This document shows positions 52,569 to 62,099 of a stretch of DNA of 64,000 nucleotides, in pieces (within the stretch, counting starts at the first letter, position 1; each line of letters begins with the position of its first letter). Source of the DNA: Aquamicrobium aerolatum DSM 21857 (GTDB lineage: Bacteria > Pseudomonadota > Alphaproteobacteria > Rhizobiales > Rhizobiaceae); assembly GCF_900113935.1 (NCBI RefSeq), contig NZ_FORF01000013.1:60518-124517 (forward strand). Direction: 5' to 3'. The notes under the pieces were generated by a model. The model was not told the DNA's origin and ran no database searches. It was given only the letters and a program-made list of their open reading frames with translations. The position numbers were made by a program, and so were the translations under genes.

Positions 52569-53960
52569 ATGCAGGAAGAGACACAGCGGCCGTCGGTATC
52601 ACGACGCGGCATCTGGGGATGGATGCTGTTCGATTGGGCGGCGCAGCCGTTCTTTACGGTCGTCACGACATTCATCTTTGGCCCCTACTTTGTGTCGCGG
52701 ATGGCAAGCGACCCCGCTACCGGGCAGGCGGCATGGGGGTATGGAATCGCAGCTGCCGGGGTGGTGATCGCGGTGCTGTCGCCGATACTTGGTGCGATCG
52801 CCGACCGCGCCGGATCACGCAAGCCGTGGCTGGTAGCTTTTGCCGCAGTGAAGATCGTATCGCTTTGTCTGCTCTGGCTCGCGGAGCCGGGCAGCTCACT
52901 TGTCCTGGTGCTGGCGTTCTTCTGCCTGGCCTCGGTCGCGGCTGAGTTTTCCATCGTGTTCAACGATTCGATGATGCCGCGCCTGATGTCGAAGGCCGAC
53001 ATCGGCCGCTACTCCAATATCGCCTGGGGGCTGGGCTATCTTGGCGGGATGATCGTGCTGATCTTCGTGGTCACGATGCTCGCCGCGTCGCCCGAAACTG
53101 GCAAGACACTGATCGGGGTCGATCCGCTTTTCGGGCTCGATCCGGCCAAAGGCGAGGATGCGCGTGCAACCGGTCCTTTGTCGGCCCTGTGGTATCTGAT
53201 CTTCATCCTGCCTATGCTGATATTCACTCCCGATGCCCGCAAGGCGCTCCCGCTGCGCGATGCGATCAAGGCGGGGTTGGGCGACATCCGCCATACGATC
53301 ACAGAGGCGCGCCGACGTGCCGGGATCGTTCGCTTTCTAGTGGCGCGGATGATCTATCAGGATGGCGTCAACGCACTGCTTGCCCTCGGCGGCGCATTCG
53401 CGGCAGCGTTGTTCGCCTGGTCGATCACCGAGATCGGCATCTTTGGCATCATCCTGAATGTCGTCGCGGTGCCAGGATGTTTGCTGGCCAGTCGTTTTGA
53501 CACCGCATTTGGCTCCAAGAGGGTGGTTCTGGTCTCGCTGGTCATGTTGTGCATCGCGACCGTCGGCATCGTCTCGACCGGACCCGGCTTCACCCTGTTT
53601 GGAATTGTATCGTTGCCATTGGACGACAGTGGCGGACTTTTCGGGACCGCCGCCGAGAAGGCCTACATTCTTTACGGGCTTCTGATCGGGCTGGCGTTCG
53701 GGCCGGTACAGGCATCGTCACGGTCGTATCTGGCGCGGAGTGTGTCGGTCGATGAGGCTGGTCGTTATTTCGGGCTCTACGCATTCTCGGGCAGAGCGAC
53801 CAGCTTCCTTGCGCCCTTCCTTGTCGCGACCGTGACCGCAGTCAGCGGGTCGCCACGTCTCGGCATCGCGGTCATCATCCTGTTTCTGCTCGGGGGGCTG
53901 CTCGTTCTCTTGAAAACGCCCTATCCGGCAGACATGCCGGCTGATGAGCAGACGGTTTGA
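52569..53960 (+). CDS. MFS transporter, UMF1 (Atg22-like) family
   Basis: A 463-residue permease with about 12 helices. The family opening WGWMLFDWAAQPFFTVVTTFIFGPYF is at about 16-41, and AEFSIVFNDSMMPRLMSKADIGRYSNIAWGLGY (split over a loop) gives the UMF1 signature. Members are uncharacterised in bacteria; the eukaryotic homologue Atg22 exports amino acids from vacuoles. An amino-acid link to the upstream glutamate dehydrogenase is tempting but unproven. It is followed by a stable stem shared with purH. Confidence 0.88.
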   Translation: MQEETQRPSVSRRGIWGWMLFDWAAQPFFTVVTTFIFGPYFVSRMASDPATGQAAWGYGIAAAGVVIAVLSPILGAIADRAGSRKPWLVAFAAVKIVSLCLLWLAEPGSSLVLVLAFFCLASVAAEFSIVFNDSMMPRLMSKADIGRYSNIAWGLGYLGGMIVLIFVVTMLAASPETGKTLIGVDPLFGLDPAKGEDARATGPLSALWYLIFILPMLIFTPDARKALPLRDAIKAGLGDIRHTITEARRRAGIVRFLVARMIYQDGVNALLALGGAFAAALFAWSITEIGIFGIILNVVAVPGCLLASRFDTAFGSKRVVLVSLVMLCIATVGIVSTGPGFTLFGIVSLPLDDSGGLFGTAAEKAYILYGLLIGLAFGPVQASSRSYLARSVSVDEAGRYFGLYAFSGRATSFLAPFLVATVTAVSGSPRLGIAVIILFLLGGLLVLLKTPYPADMPADEQTV

Positions 53961-53970
53961 TAGCAGCACG

Positions 53971-54004
53971 AAAAGACAGGGCCAGCCGAACGACTGGCCC
54001 TGTC
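53971..54004 (-). terminator. Rho-independent terminator of purH
   Basis: A perfect 11-base stem (53975-53985 with 53994-54004) and 8-base loop. Read on the minus strand it is followed by TTTT, 20 bases after the purH stop. On the plus strand no T run follows, so it mainly ends purH. Confidence 0.8.
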
Positions 54005-54023
54005 AGGGACATTTGTGACACGC

Positions 54024-55640
54024 TCAGTGTCTGAAGTGCCGCGTTCCGGTGAACACCATCGCAATGCCATGTTCGTCGGCTGCCGCGATGACTTCATCAT
54101 CACGCATCGAGCCGCCCGGCTGGATCACCGCAGTTGCACCTGCTTCGACCGCTGCGAGAAGACCGTCGGCGAAGGGGAAGAAGGCGTCGGACGCCACCAC
54201 GGAGCCCATGGTCAGGGGTTCGCCGAGGCCGGCGGCCTCCATTGCATCCAGTGCCTTGCGCGCGGCAATGCGCGAGGAATCCACGCGGCTCATCTGCCCG
54301 GCACCAATGCCCACCGTGGCAAGGTCACGTGCATAGACGATGGCGTTCGACTTGACGTGCTTTGCAACCCGGAAAGCAAATGCAAGGTCAGCCATCTCCT
54401 TGTCTGATGGCGCACGCTTGGTGACCACACGCAGGTCGAGATCGTCAACGATGGAATTGTCGCGTGACTGCACAAGCATTCCGCCCGCCACAGATTTCAC
54501 CATCATTCCGGTGGCGCGTGGGTCCGGCAGTCCGCCGGTCACCAAGAGCCGAAGGTTCTTCTTCGCAGCTACAATTGCGGCGGCCTCCGGCGAGGCGTCC
54601 GGCGCGATGATCACTTCGGTGAACGTCTTGACGATCTCTTCGGCAGCTTCCGCATCAAGCAGGCCGTTGAGCGCGATGATACCACCGAAGGCCGAAACCG
54701 GATCGCAGGCGAGTGCTGAAAGATAGGCTTCTTTCAACGTTGCGCCTTCAGCGACCCCACAGGGGTTGGCGTGCTTGATGATCGCAACTGCCGCAGTGCG
54801 TGCCGGATCAAACTCGGCAACGAGTTCAAAGGCGGCGTCCGTGTCGTTGACGTTGTTGTAGGAAAGCTGCTTGCCTTGCAACTGCCGTGCGGTGGCGACG
54901 CCGGGGCGCTTGTCGCCATTGACGTAGAAGCCTGCTTTCTGATGCGGGTTTTCACCATAGCGCATCACTGTTTCGAGCTTGCCTCCGAATGCGCGCCAGG
55001 TTGGATCCTGCAGTTCAAGTGCATCGGCAAACCAGCCGGAAATAGCGGCGTCGTAGGCGGCTGTCCTGGCGTACGCCTTCGCCGCGAGTTCCTGGCGGAA
55101 ACGGTATGGCGTTGCACCGTCATTTGCCGACAGCGTTTCGATCAGGCGCGGATAGTCGGCCGGATCGGTGACGGTCGTGACATAGGCATGGTTCTTCGCC
55201 GAGGCCCGAACCATGGCGGGGCCACCAATGTCGATGTTTTCGACGATTGCGGCATAGTCGCCACCTGCGGCGCGCACTTCCTCGAACGGATAGAGGTTGA
55301 TGATTGCAATATCGATTGCGCCGATATTGTGCGCCTCCATGGCTGCGACATGCTCTGCGTCGTCGCGAATGGCCAGCAGGCCGCCGTGGATCGAGGGATG
55401 AAGCGTCTTGACCCGACCGTCCATGATCTCCGGAAAGCCGGTAATGTCGGACACGTCTTTGACCGGGATACCGGCCTGCGCGATGGTCTTGGCGGTGCCG
55501 CCGGTCGACACCAGCTCAACACCAGCTTCCACAAGTGCCCTCGCCAGGTCGAGGAGGCCGGTCTTGTCGGAAACCGACAGGAGCGCACGACGCGCTTTCA
55601 CAAAATTCGGGGCGGGAACGTTTTTCGAGGCGACGGCCAT
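54024..55640 (-). CDS. purH: Bifunctional AICAR transformylase/IMP cyclohydrolase
   Basis: A 538-residue enzyme for the last two steps of purine synthesis. The N-terminal cyclohydrolase domain (about 15-200) shows [23 protein letters not shown] in two strands and [16 protein letters not shown]. The C-terminal transformylase carries [13 protein letters not shown] [22 protein letters not shown] with the catalytic Lys-His pair, and [14 protein letters not shown]. Length and domain order are normal. It follows the heparinase-like gene by 87 bases on the same strand. Confidence 0.97.
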   Translation of the reverse strand: MAVASKNVPAPNFVKARRALLSVSDKTGLLDLARALVEAGVELVSTGGTAKTIAQAGIPVKDVSDITGFPEIMDGRVKTLHPSIHGGLLAIRDDAEHVAAMEAHNIGAIDIAIINLYPFEEVRAAGGDYAAIVENIDIGGPAMVRASAKNHAYVTTVTDPADYPRLIETLSANDGATPYRFRQELAAKAYARTAAYDAAISGWFADALELQDPTWRAFGGKLETVMRYGENPHQKAGFYVNGDKRPGVATARQLQGKQLSYNNVNDTDAAFELVAEFDPARTAAVAIIKHANPCGVAEGATLKEAYLSALACDPVSAFGGIIALNGLLDAEAAEEIVKTFTEVIIAPDASPEAAAIVAAKKNLRLLVTGGLPDPRATGMMVKSVAGGMLVQSRDNSIVDDLDLRVVTKRAPSDKEMADLAFAFRVAKHVKSNAIVYARDLATVGIGAGQMSRVDSSRIAARKALDAMEAAGLGEPLTMGSVVASDAFFPFADGLLAAVEAGATAVIQPGGSMRDDEVIAAADEHGIAMVFTGTRHFRH

Positions 55641-55727
55641 GGCGCGGGCTCCATCTGCGGCTGGGAAGAAAGGCCGGGGCCTAACACAGCTCTGCCGGAA
55701 TGGAAACGCTGCATGGCGTGAAGTTGA

Positions 55728-57425
55728 TCACAGACGCAGTAATCGCCAGTGGATCTCGGGATGTTCGGATCCTCTGTAGGACAGCACGAGTTGCTGCGAC
55801 CGGCGGGGGCCGCCGAGGCCCGCGAAGAAAAGCGACTCCTCCACCGAGGCGTGCATCTCCTCGCATGAGAACTCCCAGCTTTCTCCTGCAGGTGATTGGA
55901 GGATGATGTCGTGCCGGCTGTTTTCAAATAGCGCGATGTCGGGATGAAGATGGAAACGCACGACGACCTGGTCGCGCCCGTTTGCAGGCGCAACCTCCCC
56001 ACCCTTGCGAAAAATGCGGTCGATGCCTTCCAGCATTGCCCCGCCAGCGCTCAGCATGAGCTCTCGCTCGTGGTAAAGGCCGAAACGTGGGACGTAACCG
56101 TCGTGCTGCGCCACGAACGACTGGATGCCCTCAGAGTCCATGCGCTGGCACGGGACATCCCGGGGTCCGTTGATCAATGGGGCTCCAAGCAGCCGGGCAA
56201 AGCGGCGAGGCAACGTAAAACGCGCCGACGAGGTGTCGTTGAGCGTCAGTGTCGAATGAGCAGCAGTTGACCGGGAAAGGGGGCGGAAGTCATCGGCGCC
56301 ATAGGTGTCGACGCCACAATTGACGATGAAGTGGCTGCGCCCGGATGACATTTCGAACGACAGGCATCCCGCCTGCGAACCATGCGACACCTCTGCGGAA
56401 GGCGCGCGTCCCGTATCGGCAATAATTGTCGTCGGGCCCATTGAAAGCCGCTCGTACCCGGAGTGCGGCGCATGCAGCAACGGCGCGCCCACCGTATCGT
56501 CGTGATGCAGGATCGCAGCAATGCGGTCATGGCTGGTCGCGCCCATGCCGTTGAAGCGAGCCAACGTGCCGTCCTGGTGACGGAAAAAGCGCAGCGCCGG
56601 AAGCATTCTTTCGACCGCACCGATCAGCGCGGCCGGTGGCGTTTCGGCCTGGTTGGAATAGGTGTGACGCAGCGGCAGAAGGTCTGCCAGAAGTTCGAGT
56701 ACAGCTTCGGGGTTGCGCGAAATGTGGCCGCCATCGGCGAGGATCTGCTGCTCCAGCTCGAGTGACAAGTGCTTTGACGCGGCGCGCAAAGCGCTTGGGG
56801 AAGCCGGGAGCGACAATGCTGCGAAAGCAAGGGCGATCTTGGCCCGCAATCTGTCTTCACCATCGGGCAATTCCGGTGTCATGGCACGCAGATACCGAAT
56901 CTGGATCGACAGCGATTTCAGGAATGCGCGGTAGAAAGGGAACTCCGCTCCCTGCAACACGACACCGGAATGTTGCAGCCAGGCTATGACGCGGCGTGCG
57001 GTGACAGCGGGCTCCCACGCAACGCCACCGATCTTGCGGCCGTGCAGATTGATCCAGTCACCGACGAGCGCTCTGGCATTGGCCGATGCCAGCTCCGTGC
57101 CGGCCGCACGCATATGCCGAAGCCATCGAAACCCGTGCAGCGCAGAAATCCATGCCGGGTTCGTGGTGCCCGTCAGGAACGGTGAGTCGCCGTTAGTGTC
57201 CACCATGAAGCCAGCAAAGGGAAAGCGACCATGATAGATTTCGTGAGCGATCTGCGGGTCTGCCAGTCGCAGATCCGGTGGCGCGATAAGAACGCGTTCG
57301 GGTGTTCGACCGGTAAAGCGCCAGCGATAAAGCGGGCCGACACGCAGGCGCTGCCGGGCACGGCGCCAGAATGTGGCGGCGACAAGTGCCCATATCTGCG
57401 CGGAGTCGCCCCTCGCGATACTCAC
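55728..57425 (-). CDS. Heparinase II/III-like protein
   Basis: A 565-residue protein with an alpha-helical toroid N-terminal half (about 60-290) and a beta-sandwich C-terminal half of the heparinase II/III type (about 320-560, starting near HSGYERLSMGPTTIIADTG). Such lyases cut acidic polysaccharides; here there is no signal peptide, and no polysaccharide genes surround it. The GTG start at 57425 follows GGAGG by about eight bases. In rhizobial relatives the order rsmB-heparinase-like-purH is conserved, and the biological target of this protein remains unknown to me. Confidence 0.85.
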   Translation of the reverse strand: MSIARGDSAQIWALVAATFWRRARQRLRVGPLYRWRFTGRTPERVLIAPPDLRLADPQIAHEIYHGRFPFAGFMVDTNGDSPFLTGTTNPAWISALHGFRWLRHMRAAGTELASANARALVGDWINLHGRKIGGVAWEPAVTARRVIAWLQHSGVVLQGAEFPFYRAFLKSLSIQIRYLRAMTPELPDGEDRLRAKIALAFAALSLPASPSALRAASKHLSLELEQQILADGGHISRNPEAVLELLADLLPLRHTYSNQAETPPAALIGAVERMLPALRFFRHQDGTLARFNGMGATSHDRIAAILHHDDTVGAPLLHAPHSGYERLSMGPTTIIADTGRAPSAEVSHGSQAGCLSFEMSSGRSHFIVNCGVDTYGADDFRPLSRSTAAHSTLTLNDTSSARFTLPRRFARLLGAPLINGPRDVPCQRMDSEGIQSFVAQHDGYVPRFGLYHERELMLSAGGAMLEGIDRIFRKGGEVAPANGRDQVVVRFHLHPDIALFENSRHDIILQSPAGESWEFSCEEMHASVEESLFFAGLGGPRRSQQLVLSYRGSEHPEIHWRLLRL

Positions 57426-57676
57426 TCCAATGACCTCCGAATCGCCACCGCGGCAGCGGCAATAGTGCAAGAACTTAGCGCATGATTGCGAAAAGCGAGA
57501 ACGCGTTTTCGGCTCGCTCCAGGGTTGGCCGTCGATCGTGAAGCTGGGTCATTCCGGGCTTGCCCGTACACGAGAAACGCATGTCTGTTTTTGGTCAGCT
57601 CAAGTGATTCGACCGGGTCGGACTGCTCTAGGCCATTCCTGAATCCTTGCGAAGGACAAATCGGCTTTGTCAGGGC

Positions 57677-59053
57677 TTATCCACGCCGCAGCATACGTGC
57701 TGCATAGAAGCCATCCAATCCGGAAGCTTCGGGCGAGCCCATATCCATCCCGGCCGGTGTAGTGCGAATAGCGCCATGCTCCGTCAGGTAGGGGGCGGCG
57801 AATGGAAGCTCTGCGGACACTATCGGGAGCGGCGCGATCTCAGGGTTGCTGGCAAGAAAAGCGGAATAAAGTGCTTCGCCTTCTTCCGGATCAAGCGAGC
57901 AGTTGGAAAAGACGAGAACACCTCCCGGCTTCAGGAGCTTGACCGCCTGGGCAAGCATTCGCGCCTGAACGCTTGCAAGCTTTGCGACATCTTGCGGCCC
58001 CTTGGTCCACAGAACGTCCGGATGCCGCCGCACCGTGCCGGTCGATGAGCATGGCGCGTCGAGCAGAACGGCATCGAAAAGTACGTCCGGCGCGTAGTCC
58101 ATCAGATCACCGACGACGATCTCAGCCTCAAGCTGGAGGCGTGAAAGATTTGCCCTCAGGCGCTTTGCCCGATTGGGCGAAAGTTCGAGCGCAGTGACGT
58201 GTCCACCGGCATGTGCGAGTTGGGCGGTCTTGCCGCCGGGCGCTGCACAAAGGTCCGCGACGCGCTTTCCCGAAAGGTCGCCAAACATCTGTGCCGGTAT
58301 AGCAGCTGCCGCATCCTGTACCCACCATTCGCCTTCCTCAAAGCCGGGAAGCGAGGCGATGGGCCCGTCGATGCTGGTCAATCTTACGCTGCCGTTGAGC
58401 AGTACGATGCCACCGAGTTTTTCGGCCCATTCTGCCGGCTCGCTCTTGACCGTCAGGTCGATGGGAGCCTCGATGCGGTGGGCAGCGCGGATCGCAGCGG
58501 CGTGCTCTTCGCCATAGGCGGCGACGAGGCGGCTTTCAAACCATTCCGGCGTGTCGCTTGTCTGGGCAAGTGCTGCGGGAAGCGCACGTTCCTTCCGCCG
58601 CGTGATTTCTCTCAGAACTGCATTCACCATGCCGGCAAAGCGGACAGTGCGAGGGTCGCTTTTTGCCTGCGTTACCGCGATGTCGACCGCCGCGGAATCC
58701 GGCACGTCGAGAAAAAGGATCTGCGCGGCCGCGACGTGAAGAATGTGTGAAAGCGCGTGCGCATTGGCGGGCAGGGGGCGGTCCAGTCGTGCTGAGATCA
58801 GTGCCTGGATCGTGCCGCGAAATCTCAGCGCGGTGGTGAGGATCGCGCGCACGAGCGCACGGTCGCGCATGTCGAGCGCGCGGAATTGTGGGTGGCCGTT
58901 GTCGTGGTCGGTGAGCCCATCGAGCGATGTCTTCGCGTCGATCACTGCCGCCAGAAGCCGGCTTGCAGCTTTGCGCGCAGCAAGGCCGGGAATATCCGCA
59001 TCGGCGTCAAAGGTTGGTCGGGTATTGGTCTTGCGCCGATGTGCTGTTTTCAA
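57677..59053 (-). CDS. rsmB: 16S rRNA cytosine-5 methyltransferase (RsmB/NOP family)
   Basis: A 458-residue enzyme with an N-terminal NusB-like RNA-binding domain (about 25-155) and a methyltransferase domain. The SAM loop [10 protein letters not shown] is at 267-276; the two catalytic cysteines are C335 (DAPCSSTG) and C385 (SNCSLDP). The start is TTG at 59053, overlapping the htpX stop as TTGA, with GAGAGG upstream. RsmB methylates C967 of 16S rRNA in E. coli. It is translationally coupled to htpX. Confidence 0.93.
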   Translation of the reverse strand: MKTAHRRKTNTRPTFDADADIPGLAARKAASRLLAAVIDAKTSLDGLTDHDNGHPQFRALDMRDRALVRAILTTALRFRGTIQALISARLDRPLPANAHALSHILHVAAAQILFLDVPDSAAVDIAVTQAKSDPRTVRFAGMVNAVLREITRRKERALPAALAQTSDTPEWFESRLVAAYGEEHAAAIRAAHRIEAPIDLTVKSEPAEWAEKLGGIVLLNGSVRLTSIDGPIASLPGFEEGEWWVQDAAAAIPAQMFGDLSGKRVADLCAAPGGKTAQLAHAGGHVTALELSPNRAKRLRANLSRLQLEAEIVVGDLMDYAPDVLFDAVLLDAPCSSTGTVRRHPDVLWTKGPQDVAKLASVQARMLAQAVKLLKPGGVLVFSNCSLDPEEGEALYSAFLASNPEIAPLPIVSAELPFAAPYLTEHGAIRTTPAGMDMGSPEASGLDGFYAARMLRRG

Positions 59054-60099
59054 GATCTGCCTCTCCGAGGCCCAGTAGGATTGCGCCCCCAGGGATTCTG
59101 TTGTGGTTTTTCCGGCTCAGACGAGGGTGCAGGATTTCCACCCCATGGGCCAGATTGCGTTGGCGTCTCGCGCCGGGGATCGGGTTGAACCGGAGGACGA
59201 GCACGTGCCTGCGGCTCAGGTGAGGCCGAGGGGCGATCTGCGCCCATTCGACCGCCGAACTCCTGCGCCATCTTTTGCAAGGCTGCAATGCGGTTTTCGG
59301 TATTTGGATGGGTTGAGAACAGATTATCCATCCGCTCGCCGGACAGAGGGTTGATGATGAACATATGCGCTGTCGCCGGCGCACGCTCGGCATCAGGGTT
59401 ATGAATCTGCTGGGCACCTCGAGCAATCTTGTTGAGTGCCGAGGCGAGCCACATCGGATTGCCGCAGATTTCAGCACCGCGTCGATCCGCTGCATATTCG
59501 CGCGTCCGGCTGATCGCCATCTGAACGATCATTGCGGCTATCGGCGCGACGAGGACCGCCACGAGAACGCCAATCGCGCCAAGTGGATTGTTGTTCTCGC
59601 GATTTCCACCCATGAAGAACGCAAAATTGCCCAGCATTGAAATGGCGCCGGCGATCGTTGCGGTGATTGTCATTGTCAGCGTGTCGCGATTCTGGACATG
59701 CGCCAGCTCGTGCGCCATCACGGCTGCGACTTCTTCGGCGGAAAGGCTTCTCAACAGCCCGGTCGTCGCCGCGACGGCCGCGTTTTGTGGATTTCGGCCC
59801 GTGGCAAAGGCGTTCGGCTGGGGATTGTCGATCACGTAAACCTTGGGCATTGGCAGTTGGGCGCGTGCAGCCAGTTCGCGCACGATGGCAAAATATTCAG
59901 GCGCGGTGCGCTCATCGACTTCAACGGCATTGTGCATGCGCAACACCATCTTGTCGGCGTTCCAGTAGCTGAACAGGTTCATGCCGGCGGCGATGACAAA
60001 GGCAATCAACATTCCGCTTTCGCCGCCGATCAGATATCCCACCCCCATGAAAAGGGCGGTCATCAGGGCGAGAAGCATTGCCGTGCGGATGATGTTCAT
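59050..60099 (-). CDS. htpX: Membrane zinc metalloprotease HtpX
   Basis: A 349-residue inner-membrane protease that degrades misfolded membrane proteins. Two N-terminal helices (about 5-45) precede the zinc motif HELAH (H130, E131, H134); the third ligand lies in [14 protein letters not shown]. Two more helices lie at about 145-195. The last 60 residues are a Pro/Arg-rich tail ([11 protein letters not shown] onwards) longer than in E. coli but common in this order. It is the first gene of the rsmB run. Confidence 0.95.
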   Translation of the reverse strand: MNIIRTAMLLALMTALFMGVGYLIGGESGMLIAFVIAAGMNLFSYWNADKMVLRMHNAVEVDERTAPEYFAIVRELAARAQLPMPKVYVIDNPQPNAFATGRNPQNAAVAATTGLLRSLSAEEVAAVMAHELAHVQNRDTLTMTITATIAGAISMLGNFAFFMGGNRENNNPLGAIGVLVAVLVAPIAAMIVQMAISRTREYAADRRGAEICGNPMWLASALNKIARGAQQIHNPDAERAPATAHMFIINPLSGERMDNLFSTHPNTENRIAALQKMAQEFGGRMGADRPSASPEPQARARPPVQPDPRRETPTQSGPWGGNPAPSSEPEKPQQNPWGRNPTGPRRGRS

Positions 60100-60212
60100 C
60101 CATCGAACTCCCGTATCTCGAATGCTGCCTCTACCGGGTCGAAACTGTCCGGCGAACCTTCTATATGATGGGCAGCGCCCAAAAGAAATTCAATGTATCG
60201 AACGAGGTTCCC

Positions 60213-60437
60213 ATGACCGATGAGGTTGTTACCCAGGCAGGCAAGGAAGCTGGCCAGGACAGCGCTCCCCGCGTCCTGTCGCCGGCCGCCCAGCGCGCCC
60301 TGGCGGAAGCTGAAGCGCGCCGGGCAGAGGCAATCGCGCGCGCGGCGGCTGTGCCCAAAGAAATTGGTGGGCGCGGTGGCCACGACCCGGCACGCTATGG
60401 CGATTGGGAAGTCAAAGGTGTCGCCAGCGATTTCTAA
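60213..60437 (+). CDS. DUF1674 protein (succinate dehydrogenase assembly factor 4-like)
   Basis: A 74-residue protein with the conserved C-terminal motif KEIGGRGGHDPARYGDWEVKG split across about 48-66, the mark of the DUF1674/SdhAF4 family. In eukaryotes this factor helps FAD-loaded SdhA mature; the bacterial role is inferred from that. ATG 60213 follows GAGG; an ATG 16 codons earlier is less likely. It is divergent from htpX, 114 bases away. Confidence 0.87.
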   Translation: MTDEVVTQAGKEAGQDSAPRVLSPAAQRALAEAEARRAEAIARAAAVPKEIGGRGGHDPARYGDWEVKGVASDF

Positions 60438-60635
60438 GCGGATCATACCGCGCTGTTTTCGACTGCAGTATTGATACAGAAGCGATGGTTCCTGTTAGGT
60501 TTTTCTAAACCCTAGCCAAAGGAAATAGTCGCTGTTTTCCCTGTTTTAATCGTTATCGCGTTCTTTTTCTTGGCGCGGGTCAAGCAATGGCCCGTTCTGT
60601 GCGTGGTTCCGAGCAGAAAGTTCGGAGTGTACCAA

Positions 60636-62021
60636 ATGGAGAACGCCATGGGGGTGGCCACATCACTCGCCCGATTGACGGCGCGGTTCCTGCGTCATCG
60701 ACGAGGCAATTTCGGCATGATCGCCGCGATCATCGCGCCTGTTCTGCTGCTGGCGGTCGGATATGGAGTGAATAGTGCGCAAGTCGCATTGACCAGATCC
60801 AATCTGCTTGCCGCGTTGGACGCGGCAGTGACCTCGACCGCGCGCGATCTGACCACCGGGACGATTACCGAGAAAGATGCGCCAAAGGTTGTTGAGGCTT
60901 TTCTGATCGCCAATGGACTGCGCGGCTTTGCTGAAGAGGGCCGTCTGACTCTCGACAGCCTCGCGATTGATCGGCTGGAGGGCACGGTCACGGCACAAGC
61001 CAGCGTTGAGCTTGATGTTGCGTTCGCCTTGTTTGGCGCAGCAAACCGACAGAAGGTTACTGCCGGCTCGGCTGCCATCTACTCTGCCAAGAAGGTCGAG
61101 GTGGCGATGATGCTGGATCTGACCGGGTCGATGAAGAAATCTGGATCCACGGACAAGCTCGGCGATCTGCAGCGAGCCGCCAGATCTGCGGTTTCGACGT
61201 TGCTGGGCAAACAGGATCCTGACAAGCCGCGTGTTCGTATCGCGCTTATTCCCTATGCCAACTCTGTCAATGTCGGTAGCTTGGCGCCACAGTCTGTCTA
61301 TGTTGAACAAAAGGTTGGCGATCGTGGAAAGGTCGTTTCAAACGTCGATCCGAAAAACGTAACGACCAACAACCGTCCGGACAATTGCGCCACAGAGCGT
61401 GTCGGTACGCGCCGATACGAAGATGTTGGTCCGGAAGTACAAATGGTCAATCGGGACTTTTTTCTGACCGAGTTTTCGGACGGTAAGGCGGGATATACGG
61501 CCAGTGTAAGATGTCCGGTGGCTGCCTTGGTTCCGCTGACCTCAGATCGTACCAAGTTGAACAGTACGATCAATGCATTTGTCGCTGATGGCGGCACAGG
61601 CGGCCATATGGGCATCCAATGGGCGTGGTACATGCTGTCAGACAAGTGGAAGAATGTCGTTGGTGCGGCTGCCGCGCCCGGTCCTTACAAGGAGCAGGAC
61701 ATTGCCAAATATGCGATCCTTATGACTGACGGCGAGTTCAACCTGGGTTTTCTAGGCGCTACAACGGCGAATGGAGCTTATGGAACTGCCGCGGCTAATC
61801 GATCGATCCCGCACGCAAAACGTTTGTGCGAGGAAATGCGCAAGGCGGGGATCGAGATCTTTACTGTCGGGTTCTATCTGCCCAATGCGGCGGCACGGGA
61901 CGTTATGTCCTCCTGTGCCTCATCGCCGCGATATTTTTTCGATACCGCTAATGGCAATGAACTGAACGCCGCCTTCGTGGCGATTGCGCGCAACATTGAA
62001 AAGCTCGCACTGACGAAGTGA
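60636..62021 (+). CDS. TadG-like pilus assembly protein with a von Willebrand A domain
   Basis: A 461-residue protein with one N-terminal helix (about 26-47, the TadE/TadG-like start GNFGMIAAIIAPVLLLAVGYG) and a vWA domain from about 154. The metal-ion site DLTGSMKKS (D161, T163, S165) is a variant of DxSxS. TadG-type proteins are minor pilins or surface factors of Flp pili used for attachment. No tad operon is near, so it is an isolated copy. GGAG precedes ATG 60636, and a terminator follows. Confidence 0.88.
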   Translation: MENAMGVATSLARLTARFLRHRRGNFGMIAAIIAPVLLLAVGYGVNSAQVALTRSNLLAALDAAVTSTARDLTTGTITEKDAPKVVEAFLIANGLRGFAEEGRLTLDSLAIDRLEGTVTAQASVELDVAFALFGAANRQKVTAGSAAIYSAKKVEVAMMLDLTGSMKKSGSTDKLGDLQRAARSAVSTLLGKQDPDKPRVRIALIPYANSVNVGSLAPQSVYVEQKVGDRGKVVSNVDPKNVTTNNRPDNCATERVGTRRYEDVGPEVQMVNRDFFLTEFSDGKAGYTASVRCPVAALVPLTSDRTKLNSTINAFVADGGTGGHMGIQWAWYMLSDKWKNVVGAAAAPGPYKEQDIAKYAILMTDGEFNLGFLGATTANGAYGTAAANRSIPHAKRLCEEMRKAGIEIFTVGFYLPNAAARDVMSSCASSPRYFFDTANGNELNAAFVAIARNIEKLALTK

Positions 62022-62038
62022 TTTGGGTTTGCAATGGT

Positions 62039-62069
62039 AAAGGGCCGGTCTCGCAACCAGCCCTTTTTT
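62039..62069 (+). terminator. Rho-independent terminator after the TadG-like gene
   Basis: AAAGGGC (62039-62045) pairs with GCCCTTT (62060-62066), extended by GGT/ACC after one C-A mismatch, and is followed by a T run. It lies between the convergent TadG-like and acs genes. Confidence 0.75.
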
Positions 62070-62099
62070 ATTCAGTCCTTGGCGCGGCTAAGCGTTGCG

